Notes under the pieces: model-generated
Database searches by the model: none
What the model was told of the DNA's origin: nothing
The model's input: the letters and a program-made list of their open reading frames with translations, nothing else
Position numbers and translations under genes: made by a program
Part shown: positions 1 through 7,080 of the stretch, piece after piece
How positions within the stretch are numbered: the first letter of the stretch is position 1
Layout of the letters: each line of letters opens with the position of its first letter
NCBI GenBank assembly: GCA_002299245.1
Contig: DBOI01000075.1
Span: 1-10,268 of the forward strand
From: Hydrogenovibrio sp. UBA650
GTDB lineage: Bacteria > Pseudomonadota > Gammaproteobacteria > Thiomicrospirales > Thiomicrospiraceae
DNA length: 10,268 nucleotides
Direction of reading: 5' to 3'

Positions 1-3
1 ACT

Positions 4-2274
4 ATGCAAATTAATAAAGCGGCTCTGCCTTTTTCAAAGATATCAATGAAGACTATCATCTTAGGTCTGCTGACAATTTTAATGAGTTTTGCCTCACTGA
101 CACATGCCAGCGATGAACTATTAGAAGTGGATCAAGCTTTTAAACTACAACAGCCATCGGTTAATGGCAATAAAATTGATATAGAGTGGCAAATTGCCGA
201 TGACTACAAACTCTATAAAGATAAAATAGAAATCAAAGCTAGCAATATCGAACTCGGCACAGCAGAGTTTTCGAAAGCTAAAATGGTTGACGATGTCCTG
301 TTCGGTAAAACCGAGGTCTACAGCAAACACGCGAAGGTCAGCGTTCCATTTTCCGGCAATGCAGGAACAACAGAACTCAGTGTCAAATATCAAGGTTGTG
401 CCGATAAACTAGGCGTATGTTACCCTCCGCAAACTAAAAAGTTTACCCTAGACCTAAGCTCAGCTGCTTCAGCAAACTCTACATCCCAAGAGTCTTCACC
501 AAAGTTCGGCTCTCTGTCTGCTCTAGATAAGTTTCTAAAACAGGATAGTTCACAACCGGAACTATTAGATGTCGAGGATGCCTTCAATTTCTCCTACCAG
601 GTCAACCAATCAGGTATGCTTGAACTAAGCTGGATTGTGGCTGATGACTACAACCTATACAAAGATAAAATCAAAACCCGTGTGATCAGCGGTGATGCAG
701 AACTGCAAAAGCTAGTTTTGCCTGAAGCCGTTATGACAGATGATCCTGTGTTTGGAAAAACCGCAGTATATCAAGGCGAATTTAGTGCACAACTACCTAT
801 CAGTAAACTGACCTCATCAGCGGAAATTGAAATTGAATATCAAGGTTGTTCAATCAGCTCAGGAGTTTGCTACCCACCCGTAAAGAAAATAGTCAAAGTT
901 GATGCTTCTACTATTAATACAGATGCAAAAGCTTCGCTACCTCAAGCAGCAGAAAGTAGTGTTTCATCAGATTCACTATCGGAGTCAGATCAAATTGCCG
1001 ACACTCTCAAAAATAGTAGTGTCTTTATTGTAATTCTGACATTTTTTGTTTTTGGATTACTGCTTGCATTCACTCCATGCATCTTTCCAATGATCCCGAT
1101 TCTTTCAAGTATTATTGTTGGACAGGGCGAACAGCTAACCACCCGTCGTGCATTTGTTATGTCTTTGGTTTACGTGCTCGCCATGTCCGTTACCTATACC
1201 TTAGCCGGGGTTCTTGCTGGTATGTTTGGTGAGAATCTACAGGCCGCCTTCCAAAACCCTTGGATTATTGGAAGCTTTGTAGTGGTATTTATCCTGCTCG
1301 CATTCTCTATGTTCGGTTTTTATGAATTACAACTGCCATCGAGCTTGCAGTCCAAACTGACCAATCTATCAAATAAACAGGAAGGCGGCACACTGACTGG
1401 AGTGGCTATTATGGGCTTCTTGTCAGCTCTAATTGTTGGCCCTTGTGTCGCTCCGCCTCTCGCAGGAGCCCTGATTTACATAGGTCAAACTGGTGATGCA
1501 CTTCTAGGAGGTACCGCGCTCTTTGCAATGAGTATGGGAATGGGATTACCACTACTTCTACTCGGAACTTCAGCAGGCAAACTGCTACCTAAAGCCGGTG
1601 CCTGGATGGATGCCGTTAAAGCAGTCTTTGGTGTTGCACTGATCGGTGTCGCCATCTGGATGGCAGAACGTATTATTCCTGCTGAAGCAACCATGTTAGC
1701 TTGGGCACTGTTATTCATCATCTCAGCTGTCTATATGGGGGCTTTTGAAAGCACGGCTGAAAAATCCGGCTGGATGAAACTGGTTAAAGGTCTAGCCTTG
1801 AGCCTGTTTATTTACGGCTCAATGCTATTGGTAGGCCTATTCGGTGGCAGCACTTCTGTACTGCAACCACTGAAAACCTTCCAAGGCGGAGGATCAGCAA
1901 CCCAGTTAGCATCTGAAAAGCTAAACTTTAAAACCATTAAATCATCCGCAGACCTACAAGCCGAATTAGAGAAAGGTAACCCGGTCATGTTTGATTTCTA
2001 TGCAGACTGGTGTATCAGCTGTAAAGAGATGGAAGCGCTAACCTTTACAAAACCGGAAGTTCACCAAGCATTAAAGGGTGTTACGCTGCTTAAGGCCGAT
2101 GTCACCGCAAATGATGAGATCGATAAAGCCCTAATGAAACAGTTTGGCATTATTGGTCCGCCTGCTATTCTATTCTTTGATACACAAGGTACAGAACAAA
2201 AGGCTCAAAGAGTTATCGGCTTCAAAAATGCAGAAGACTTTGTCAATATAATCAATAAAGCCTACAAAAAATAG
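4..2274 (+). CDS. dsbD: Thiol:disulfide interchange protein DsbD (DipZ) with duplicated N-terminal domain
   Basis: DsbD carries electrons from cytoplasmic thioredoxin across the inner membrane to periplasmic partners such as DsbC, DsbG and CcmG (family knowledge). A signal peptide precedes two tandem periplasmic alpha domains, at about 38-151 and 187-300. Each has the cap-loop FGKT motif and a cysteine pair ending in CYPP (C132/C139 and C282/C289). About eight membrane segments follow (about 339-612), with C359 in TPCIFP and C481 in GPCVAPP as the transmembrane pair. The C-terminal thioredoxin-like gamma domain (about 640-756) has CISC (C670, C673). At 756 aa it is much longer than E. coli DsbD (about 565), and the extra alpha domain accounts for most of this. 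The start is uncertain: ATG at 46 would give a textbook signal peptide (MKTIILGLL..., cut near THA-S), and the frame is also open to the window edge. Product assignment is firm. Confidence 0.95.
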   Translation: MQINKAALPFSKISMKTIILGLLTILMSFASLTHASDELLEVDQAFKLQQPSVNGNKIDIEWQIADDYKLYKDKIEIKASNIELGTAEFSKAKMVDDVLFGKTEVYSKHAKVSVPFSGNAGTTELSVKYQGCADKLGVCYPPQTKKFTLDLSSAASANSTSQESSPKFGSLSALDKFLKQDSSQPELLDVEDAFNFSYQVNQSGMLELSWIVADDYNLYKDKIKTRVISGDAELQKLVLPEAVMTDDPVFGKTAVYQGEFSAQLPISKLTSSAEIEIEYQGCSISSGVCYPPVKKIVKVDASTINTDAKASLPQAAESSVSSDSLSESDQIADTLKNSSVFIVILTFFVFGLLLAFTPCIFPMIPILSSIIVGQGEQLTTRRAFVMSLVYVLAMSVTYTLAGVLAGMFGENLQAAFQNPWIIGSFVVVFILLAFSMFGFYELQLPSSLQSKLTNLSNKQEGGTLTGVAIMGFLSALIVGPCVAPPLAGALIYIGQTGDALLGGTALFAMSMGMGLPLLLLGTSAGKLLPKAGAWMDAVKAVFGVALIGVAIWMAERIIPAEATMLAWALLFIISAVYMGAFESTAEKSGWMKLVKGLALSLFIYGSMLLVGLFGGSTSVLQPLKTFQGGGSATQLASEKLNFKTIKSSADLQAELEKGNPVMFDFYADWCISCKEMEALTFTKPEVHQALKGVTLLKADVTANDEIDKALMKQFGIIGPPAILFFDTQGTEQKAQRVIGFKNAEDFVNIINKAYKK

Positions 2275-2287
2275 TTTCAATATCTTA

Positions 2288-2320
2288 CCTAATGCCAAAA
2301 AAGCTGTTTTTGGCATTAGG
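2288..2320 (+). terminator. Perfect 14-bp hairpin after dsbD, possible terminator
   Basis: The arm 2288-2301 (CCTAATGCCAAAAA) pairs perfectly with 2307-2320 around a 5-nt loop, 13 nt after the dsbD stop. The position and strength suggest a transcript 3' end. The T run lies inside the right arm, and what follows (GTTTAAATAA) is only weakly T-rich, so it is not a textbook intrinsic terminator. It may instead protect the dsbD mRNA end. Confidence 0.5.
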
Positions 2321-2413
2321 GTTTAAATAATGAGTTTTCACTAATTTCATTCAATTTCAAAACAGAACGCATCATTTAACGCTAAATTCGTTAGTTTTTT
2401 ATCCATTTCTCAA

Positions 2414-2442
2414 TAGAGTTATTACTTAAGTTACGTTATAAT
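2414..2442 (+). promoter_or_regulatory. Candidate sigma-70 promoter for aroQ-accB-accC
   Basis: A perfect TATAAT -10 box lies at 2437-2442, about 40 nt before the aroQ ATG. With a 17-nt spacer the -35 would be TAGAGT at 2414-2419, a poor match (3 of 6) to TTGACA. The -10 and its place in a 207-nt spacer after a hairpin make a promoter likely. The weak -35 hints at an activator or modest strength. The rest of the spacer (2321-2413) is AT-rich, with no gene seen. Confidence 0.45.
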
Positions 2443-2481
2443 CGCAACATTAACATCGCAGTTACAACTTAGAGGCGTTCT

Positions 2482-2922
2482 ATGGCGACTATCCTGGTCA
2501 TTAACGGACCTAACTTAAACATGTTAGGCCAACGTGAACCTGAAACTTACGGTTATGAAACCCTCGAAGATATTATTCAAAACCTTACTGAAATTGCTGA
2601 TGAGTTCAACATTAGATTGCTCGACTACCAAAGCAATTCCGAACACGAAATTATAGAACGCATTCATGAAACCATGAATGATGGAACCGATTATATTCTT
2701 ATCAACCCAGCTGCTTTCACACATACCAGTGTCGCTATTCGAGATGCATTAGCCACAGTTCAAAAACCCTTCATTGAAATTCATATTTCAAATATTCACC
2801 AACGCGAAGCTTTTAGAGAACACTCATATTTCTCTGACTTAGCTGAAGGTGTTATTGCAGGCCTTGGAACTAAAGGATATGAACTCGCACTTCTAGCCGC
2901 AGTTGAAAGACTAGAAAGTTAG
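2482..2922 (+). CDS. aroQ: Type II 3-dehydroquinate dehydratase
   Basis: This cytoplasmic enzyme of the shikimate pathway converts 3-dehydroquinate to 3-dehydroshikimate; type II enzymes are usually dodecamers (family knowledge). At 146 aa the length is typical. The N-terminal INGPNLNMLGQREPETYG segment supplies N13, R18 and the catalytic tyrosine Y23. DYQSNSEHEI (48-57) is the substrate loop region. NPAAFTHTSVAIRDA (75-89) carries N75 and H81. IEIHISNIHQREAFREHS (98-115) carries E99, the catalytic H101 and R112. All expected active-site residues are present. AGAGG at 2471-2475 is a good ribosome binding site 6 nt before the ATG. accB follows after 53 nt with no terminator seen, so aroQ probably shares a transcript with accB-accC, an arrangement seen in other gammaproteobacteria. 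Confidence 0.96.
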   Translation: MATILVINGPNLNMLGQREPETYGYETLEDIIQNLTEIADEFNIRLLDYQSNSEHEIIERIHETMNDGTDYILINPAAFTHTSVAIRDALATVQKPFIEIHISNIHQREAFREHSYFSDLAEGVIAGLGTKGYELALLAAVERLES

Positions 2923-2975
2923 AAAATTAGAAATTTATTTAGACACCATAACAACAATAATTATAAGGATACACC

Positions 2976-3458
2976 ATGGATATTCGTTCGATTCGTAAAC
3001 TAATAGAAATCGTTGAACAATCTGATATTGCTGAAATTGAGATCAAAGAAGGCGAGCACAATATTCGTATTACCCGTAGCCAAGAACCAGTGATTATGCA
3101 AGCGCCAGCCGCTCCAGTTCAAATGGCTCCAGCTCCCGTTGCAGCGGCACCCGCCGCCGCGCCAGTTGCAGCTCCGGCAGCAGAAACTTCTACCGAATCA
3201 ACAGCGGCTTCAGCCGAAGTAAATGGTCATAAGGTGACATCTCCAATGGTAGGAACTTTCTATTCAGCACCATCCCCAGAAGCAGGTCCATTTGTCCAGG
3301 TTGGCGACCAAGTTGCCGAAGGTGATACATTGTGTATTATCGAAGCGATGAAAATAATGAACCCAATCGAGTCTGACAAAGCGGGAACCATTAGACAAAT
3401 CCTAGGTGTTAATGGCGAGCCGGTTGAATTTGGTCAAGCACTGTTCGTAATCGAATAA
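2976..3458 (+). CDS. accB: Biotin carboxyl carrier protein of acetyl-CoA carboxylase
   Basis: AccB carries biotin between the carboxylase (AccC) and the carboxyltransferase (AccAD, not in this window) during malonyl-CoA formation, the first committed step of fatty-acid synthesis. The N-terminal part (1-35) is the family's DIRSIRKLIE helix and strand region. A flexible proline/alanine-rich linker spans about 38-70. The C-terminal biotinyl domain (about 83-160) contains the 'thumb' SPMVGTFYSAPSPEAGPF (89-106) and the biotinylation motif EAMKIMN, with K126 as the biotin site. The 160-aa length is close to E. coli AccB. AAGGA at 2965-2969, 6 nt before the ATG, supports the start. The stop codon overlaps the accC ribosome binding site, so the two are very likely co-translated. 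In E. coli BCCP represses its own operon; nothing here shows whether that applies. Confidence 0.97.
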   Translation: MDIRSIRKLIEIVEQSDIAEIEIKEGEHNIRITRSQEPVIMQAPAAPVQMAPAPVAAAPAAAPVAAPAAETSTESTAASAEVNGHKVTSPMVGTFYSAPSPEAGPFVQVGDQVAEGDTLCIIEAMKIMNPIESDKAGTIRQILGVNGEPVEFGQALFVIE

Positions 3459-3469
3459 GGAAGGCCAAA

Positions 3470-4819
3470 ATGATTGAAAAGATCCTAATCGCCAATCGTG
3501 GCGAAATCGCTCTACGTGTTTTGCGGGCCTGTAAAGAACTCGGCATCAAAACCGTTGCGGTGCACTCTACTGCTGATGCCGATCTAAAGCATGTTTTACT
3601 CGCTGATGAAACCGTTTGTATTGGCCCTCCAGCCTCTTCTGAAAGTTATCTGAATATGGCCGCTTTAATCGCTGCGGCAGAAGTGACTGATGCTGAAGCG
3701 ATTCATCCTGGTTATGGTTTTCTATCAGAAAATGCCGACTTTGCTGAACGTGTTGAAGAGAGTGGCTTTGCATTTATCGGTCCCCGTCCTGAAACCATCC
3801 GCCTGATGGGGGACAAGGTTTCAGCAATCAAAGCGATGACCGCAGCCGGTGTTCCAACCGTTCCGGGATCTGGTGGTCCGCTTGGTGATAACGACAAAGA
3901 AAACTTCCAGATCGCGCAGCGCATCGGCTATCCGGTTATTATTAAGGCCGCTGGTGGCGGTGGTGGACGCGGTATGCGCGTGGTTCACACAGAGGCTGCA
4001 CTGTTAAAATCAATTCAGCTGACCAAAACCGAGGCCGGTAGCTTCTTTGGTAATTCAGAAGTCTATATGGAGAAGTTCCTCGAGAACCCTCGTCATGTTG
4101 AAATTCAGGTTCTATCGGATGGCCAGGGTAATGCCGTTCATCTGGGCGAGCGTGACTGTTCTATGCAACGCCGCCACCAAAAAGTGGTTGAAGAAGCTCC
4201 GGCTCCAGGTATTACAGAAGAGCAGCGCGAAAGAATTGGTTCTGCCTGCGTTAAGGCCTGCATCGATATTAATTACCGCGGTGCCGGTACTTTTGAATTC
4301 CTCTATGAAAACGGTGAATTCTACTTTATTGAGATGAATACCCGTCTGCAGGTTGAACACTGTGTTACCGAGATGGTCACCGGTATTGATCTGGTTAAAG
4401 CGCAAATTGAAATTGCTAGAGGCATTCCTCTTGCCATCAAACAAGAGGATGTCAAATTGCGTGGCCATGCCATTGAGTGTCGCGTTAATGCTGAAAATCC
4501 TGCAAAAAACTTTATGCCATCACCAGGAAAGCTCGAAAGACTACATTTGCCGGGCGGTTTAGGTGTGCGTTGGGACTCACATATCTATACAGGTTACTCA
4601 ATTCCACCACATTACGATTCAATGATTGGCAAGTTAATCTGTCACGGTTCAGACCGCGATACTGCAATTATCAAAATGAGTAATGCGCTAAGTGAAATTG
4701 TAATTCAAGGGATTGATACCAATATTCACCTGCAACGTGAGATCATGCACGATGGTGGTTTTGCAGAGGGTGGCCAGAATATTCACTATCTAGAGCACAG
4801 ACTTGAACACTTAGTTTAA
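3470..4819 (+). CDS. accC: Biotin carboxylase subunit of acetyl-CoA carboxylase
   Basis: AccC is an ATP-grasp enzyme that uses ATP and bicarbonate to carboxylate biotin on AccB. The 449-aa length and even the residue numbering match the E. coli enzyme. The N-terminal domain begins IEKILIANRGEIALRVLRAC and contains HPGYGFLSEN (79-88). ATP-binding K116 and K159 flank the glycine-rich AAGGGGGRGM (160-169). H209 and K238 are present. The metal and catalytic cluster E276, E288, N290, R292, Q294, V295 and E296 is complete, with R338 behind it. AAGGAAGG at 3457-3464 is a strong ribosome binding site lying over the accB stop; the intergenic gap is 11 nt. No catalytic residue is missing. A terminator follows the gene, so it probably ends its transcript. 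Confidence 0.98.
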   Translation: MIEKILIANRGEIALRVLRACKELGIKTVAVHSTADADLKHVLLADETVCIGPPASSESYLNMAALIAAAEVTDAEAIHPGYGFLSENADFAERVEESGFAFIGPRPETIRLMGDKVSAIKAMTAAGVPTVPGSGGPLGDNDKENFQIAQRIGYPVIIKAAGGGGGRGMRVVHTEAALLKSIQLTKTEAGSFFGNSEVYMEKFLENPRHVEIQVLSDGQGNAVHLGERDCSMQRRHQKVVEEAPAPGITEEQRERIGSACVKACIDINYRGAGTFEFLYENGEFYFIEMNTRLQVEHCVTEMVTGIDLVKAQIEIARGIPLAIKQEDVKLRGHAIECRVNAENPAKNFMPSPGKLERLHLPGGLGVRWDSHIYTGYSIPPHYDSMIGKLICHGSDRDTAIIKMSNALSEIVIQGIDTNIHLQREIMHDGGFAEGGQNIHYLEHRLEHLV

Positions 4820-4833
4820 TCTGATCAATTATA

Positions 4834-4848
4834 GAGAGCCTAGCTCTC
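4834..4848 (+). other. Small perfect hairpin between accC and prmA
   Basis: GAGAGC at 4834-4839 pairs with GCTCTC at 4843-4848 around a 3-nt CTA loop (or 5 bp with a 5-nt loop). It lies 15 nt after the accC stop and 11 nt before the larger terminator hairpin. It lacks a T run of its own. It may be an accessory hairpin of the terminator region or an RNA 3'-end element; its role is not shown by the sequence. Confidence 0.45.
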
Positions 4849-4859
4849 AATTAAGAAGG

Positions 4860-4891
4860 CCTCTAATGATTTTTGTCATTAGAGGTTTTTT
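4860..4891 (+). terminator. Rho-independent terminator after accC
   Basis: CCTCTAATGA (4860-4869) pairs perfectly with TCATTAGAGG (4876-4885) around a 6-nt loop, and six T residues follow at 4886-4891. This is the most canonical intrinsic terminator in the window. It separates aroQ-accB-accC from prmA-dusB-fis, although it ends only 24 nt before the prmA start. Confidence 0.88.
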
Positions 4892-4915
4892 ATTTAAATT
4901 CCCAAGGATAATTAG

Positions 4916-5791
4916 ATGGCTTGGATTCAAATTAATACCGTTGTGAAAGAGGCAATTGCAGAGCAACTTTCGGATGCCTTTATGGAAGCCAATGCCGCTT
5001 CAGTTACTTTTGAAGATGCCAAAGATCAACCTATTTTTGAACCTGAACTTGGCACCACTCCAATTTGGTCCAATACCAAGGTCATTGGTCTGTTTGATGC
5101 TGAGGTTGATACTAAGGCAATTATTGACCTCTTAATATCTCTTGTACCAGAACTAGAAACTAAGCAATTCAAAATTGAACAATTGGAAGATAAGGATTGG
5201 GTTCGCGCATGGATGGATCAGTTTGAACCCATGAAATTTGGAAATCACTTGTGGATCGTTCCAAGCTGGATTGATCCTCCACAGCCTGAAGACGTCAATT
5301 TAATGCTCGATCCAGGCATGGCTTTTGGAACCGGTACCCACCCTACCACTTCTCTTTGTCTGACATGGCTCGACCAGCATAAATTAACAGGCCTGGATGT
5401 CATTGACTACGGTTGTGGTTCCGGTATTTTAGCGCTTGCTGCACAGAAGCTAGGGGCCAGTTCGGTACAGGGGACAGACATCGATCCCCAGGCAATTGTT
5501 GCAAGCGAACAAAACGCTGTACGCAACCATGAAAACATTGAATTCAAGCTGGTTAAAGACTTTGAATCAAAGCCTGTCAACCTATTGATCGCCAATATCT
5601 TGGCCGGACCACTCAAAGAGCTGGCTCCAGAGTTTGATCGCTTACTTAAACCGGGCGGAACTCTGGTTTTATCAGGCCTGCTCGCTAATCAAGCTAAAGG
5701 CTTAATAGAACACTACAAACAACAAGGAATTGAATTAACCCAGTTTGAAACTCTCGATGAGTGGGGACTTTTAGCAGGAACCAAACAATAA
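4916..5791 (+). CDS. prmA: Ribosomal protein L11 methyltransferase
   Basis: PrmA is a cytoplasmic SAM-dependent methyltransferase that trimethylates ribosomal protein L11 at its N-terminus and lysines (family knowledge). At 291 aa it matches the E. coli protein (293). The first ~80 residues form the L11-recognition domain, followed by the linker segment DWVRAWMDQFEPMKFG (94-109). The catalytic domain has the PrmA signature DPGMAFGTGTHPTT (132-145). Its SAM-binding motif I is VIDYGCGSGILALAA (162-176), acidic motif II is GTDIDPQA (186-193), and the substrate-side motif is IANILAGPL (225-233). AAGGA at 4904-4908, 7 nt before the ATG, supports the start. It sits directly after the accC terminator and 4 nt before dusB, so it heads the prmA-dusB-fis unit. 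Confidence 0.96.
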   Translation: MAWIQINTVVKEAIAEQLSDAFMEANAASVTFEDAKDQPIFEPELGTTPIWSNTKVIGLFDAEVDTKAIIDLLISLVPELETKQFKIEQLEDKDWVRAWMDQFEPMKFGNHLWIVPSWIDPPQPEDVNLMLDPGMAFGTGTHPTTSLCLTWLDQHKLTGLDVIDYGCGSGILALAAQKLGASSVQGTDIDPQAIVASEQNAVRNHENIEFKLVKDFESKPVNLLIANILAGPLKELAPEFDRLLKPGGTLVLSGLLANQAKGLIEHYKQQGIELTQFETLDEWGLLAGTKQ

Positions 5792-5795
5792 GCCA

Positions 5796-6764
5796 ATGCT
5801 AAAAATAGGCCCATATCAATTTGAACACAATATTGTTCTTGCCCCTATGGCGGGAATAACCGATGCTGTTTATAGAGAAATCTGTCGTAACAATGGTGCC
5901 TGTTACACACTTTCAGAGATGGTCGCTTCTAAAAAAGAACTCTGGCAATCTAAGAAATCCTCTACTCGTCACGTTGATTTAAATGATCCGGAACCCAGAG
6001 CCGTCCAACTAATTGGTACAGATCCACAAGAACTTGCAGAGGCTGCTGCTTGGCAAGTTTCACAAGGTGCGCAAATAATCGATTTGAACATGGGCTGCCC
6101 TGCGAAAAAAGTCTGCTCAGTCGCCGCTGGCTCTGCATTGATGGCAACACCTGAATTAACATATGAGATATTCAATACTGTTGTGGATACCGTTAAAGTC
6201 CCTGTCACGGTAAAGATTCGCACAGGAACTGACGACGAAAACAAAAATGCTCTGCAAATTGCTCAACTCGCTGAAGAAGCTGGTTTACAGGCAATAACCA
6301 TTCATGGGCGCACTCGTGCAGATAAGTTCCGTAGCCAAGCTGAATTTGATACTGTTAAAGAAGTAAAACAACAGGTCACTATTCCTGTGATAGCAAATGG
6401 TGATATTTGCTCCCCCGAACAGGCTGAATTTGTATTAAAATATACCGCTGCTGATGGCATTATGATCGGTAGAGCTAGCCAGGGTTATCCATGGATATTT
6501 CGCGAAATAAATCATTACCTTACAACAGGTAACAAACTCTCGCCCCCTAGCCTTGAAGAGTTCCAACAAACCATACTGCACCATTTAACAGGCCTGCATA
6601 ATTTGTACGGAAATGAGCTCGGTATTCGTATCGCTCGCAAGCATATCGGCTGGTATGCACAGCACTTGCCAAATGGCGAAACACTGCGAAAAACATTTAA
6701 CAGGCTTCAAACTGTCAAACAGCAGACAGACTTAATTGAAGACTTCTTTTTGAATTTGAAATAG
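5796..6764 (+). CDS. dusB: tRNA-dihydrouridine synthase B
   Basis: DusB is an FMN enzyme that uses NADPH to reduce uridine to dihydrouridine in the tRNA D-loop (position 17 in E. coli). At 322 aa it matches the family (321). The TIM-barrel core has the FMN-binding segment VLAPMAGITD (14-23). The active-site motif is DLNMGCPAKKV (96-106), with C101 the expected catalytic cysteine. KIRTG (140-144), ITIHGRTR (167-174), IPVIANGDI (196-204) and MIGRASQGYPWIF (223-235) complete the phosphate and tRNA-facing loops. A second cysteine, C107, sits just after the catalytic motif where E. coli has Asn. The C-terminal helical domain (about 245-322) binds tRNA. The start is 4 nt after the prmA stop and lacks a well-placed Shine-Dalgarno sequence, so translational coupling to prmA is likely. 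The dusB-fis pairing separates it from DusA and DusC. Confidence 0.94.
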   Translation: MLKIGPYQFEHNIVLAPMAGITDAVYREICRNNGACYTLSEMVASKKELWQSKKSSTRHVDLNDPEPRAVQLIGTDPQELAEAAAWQVSQGAQIIDLNMGCPAKKVCSVAAGSALMATPELTYEIFNTVVDTVKVPVTVKIRTGTDDENKNALQIAQLAEEAGLQAITIHGRTRADKFRSQAEFDTVKEVKQQVTIPVIANGDICSPEQAEFVLKYTAADGIMIGRASQGYPWIFREINHYLTTGNKLSPPSLEEFQQTILHHLTGLHNLYGNELGIRIARKHIGWYAQHLPNGETLRKTFNRLQTVKQQTDLIEDFFLNLK

Positions 6765-6772
6765 ACAAAATC

Positions 6773-7036
6773 GTGACCAAAAAGCTAACAGTTCAAGATA
6801 ATACACAAGCGTGTTTAAGTGATCATGTCACCAACACACTGGATACCTATTTCAAAACGCTGGATGAACAGCAAGCAAGTGATGTCTATGAAATGGTGTT
6901 AACTCAAGTTGAAAAGCCGATGCTTGAATATGTCCTGCTCCATACAGAACACAACCAGACACAAGCCGCTAACATTCTCGGTATTAATCGAAATACCTTA
7001 AAAAAGAAGATGCAGAAATATCAGATTACAAGTTAA
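6773..7036 (+). CDS. fis: Nucleoid-associated DNA-binding protein Fis
   Basis: Fis is a small homodimer that bends DNA, organises the nucleoid and activates rRNA, tRNA and many growth-phase promoters. At 87 aa it is slightly shorter than E. coli Fis (98), losing part of the flexible N-terminus. The core helices are recognisable from LDTYFKTL (23-30) through VYEMVLTQVEKPMLEYVLLHT (38-58). The C-terminal helix-turn-helix is NQTQAANILGINRNTLKKKM (61-80), nearly matching the family consensus. The start must be GTG at 6773: the frame has a stop at 6737-6739 and no ATG, GTG or TTG in between, and the next in-frame Met would remove half the protein. The gap to dusB is 8 nt, with no Shine-Dalgarno sequence visible. 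E. coli fis also lies directly after dusB and is co-transcribed with it. Confidence 0.95.
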   Translation: MTKKLTVQDNTQACLSDHVTNTLDTYFKTLDEQQASDVYEMVLTQVEKPMLEYVLLHTEHNQTQAANILGINRNTLKKKMQKYQITS

Positions 7037-7062
7037 CTCGAACTTGAAAACACAGAATTCAA

Positions 7063-7080
7063 ATTTTTAACATTTTTAAC
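7063..7080 (+). repeat. Tandem 9-bp direct repeat in the purH leader
   Basis: ATTTTTAAC occurs twice back to back (7063-7071 and 7072-7080), ending at the GGAGA ribosome binding site of purH (7081-7085). It lies in the 58-nt fis-purH spacer, just after a 6-bp inverted repeat, CAAGTT (7029-7034) and AACTTG (7041-7046), that overlaps the fis stop. It may act as an AU-rich translation enhancer or be a chance duplication; the repeat itself is directly visible. Confidence 0.75.

Noticed and set aside
2382..2400. CTAA-ATTCG-TTAG followed by six T as a terminator in the dsbD-aroQ spacer
   Set aside because: A four-base AT-rich stem is too weak to terminate transcription; similar short repeats are expected by chance in AT-rich DNA.
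2649..2666. Unusual SNSEHEI in AroQ where many family members have SNHEGE
   Set aside because: Other genuine type II dehydroquinases, such as the mycobacterial one, also vary here (a Ser-Glu-Ala form), and all catalytic residues are intact.
4112..4468. A 118-codon minus-strand open frame inside accC
   Set aside because: It lies fully within a gene whose plus-strand translation keeps every catalytic residue; no family resemblance was seen, so it is a shadow frame.
4873..4900. TTGTCA (4873-4878) with TAAATT (4895-4900) at 16-nt spacing as a prmA promoter overlapping the terminator
   Set aside because: The -10 is only 4 of 6, and transcription would start at about 4906, inside the AAGGA ribosome binding site of prmA, leaving no usable leader.
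7044..7071. TTGAAA -16 nt- TTTAAC as a purH promoter
   Set aside because: The -10 matches only 4 of 6 and overlaps the tandem repeat; the spacer is only 58 nt and AT-rich, so the match is not convincing enough to annotate.
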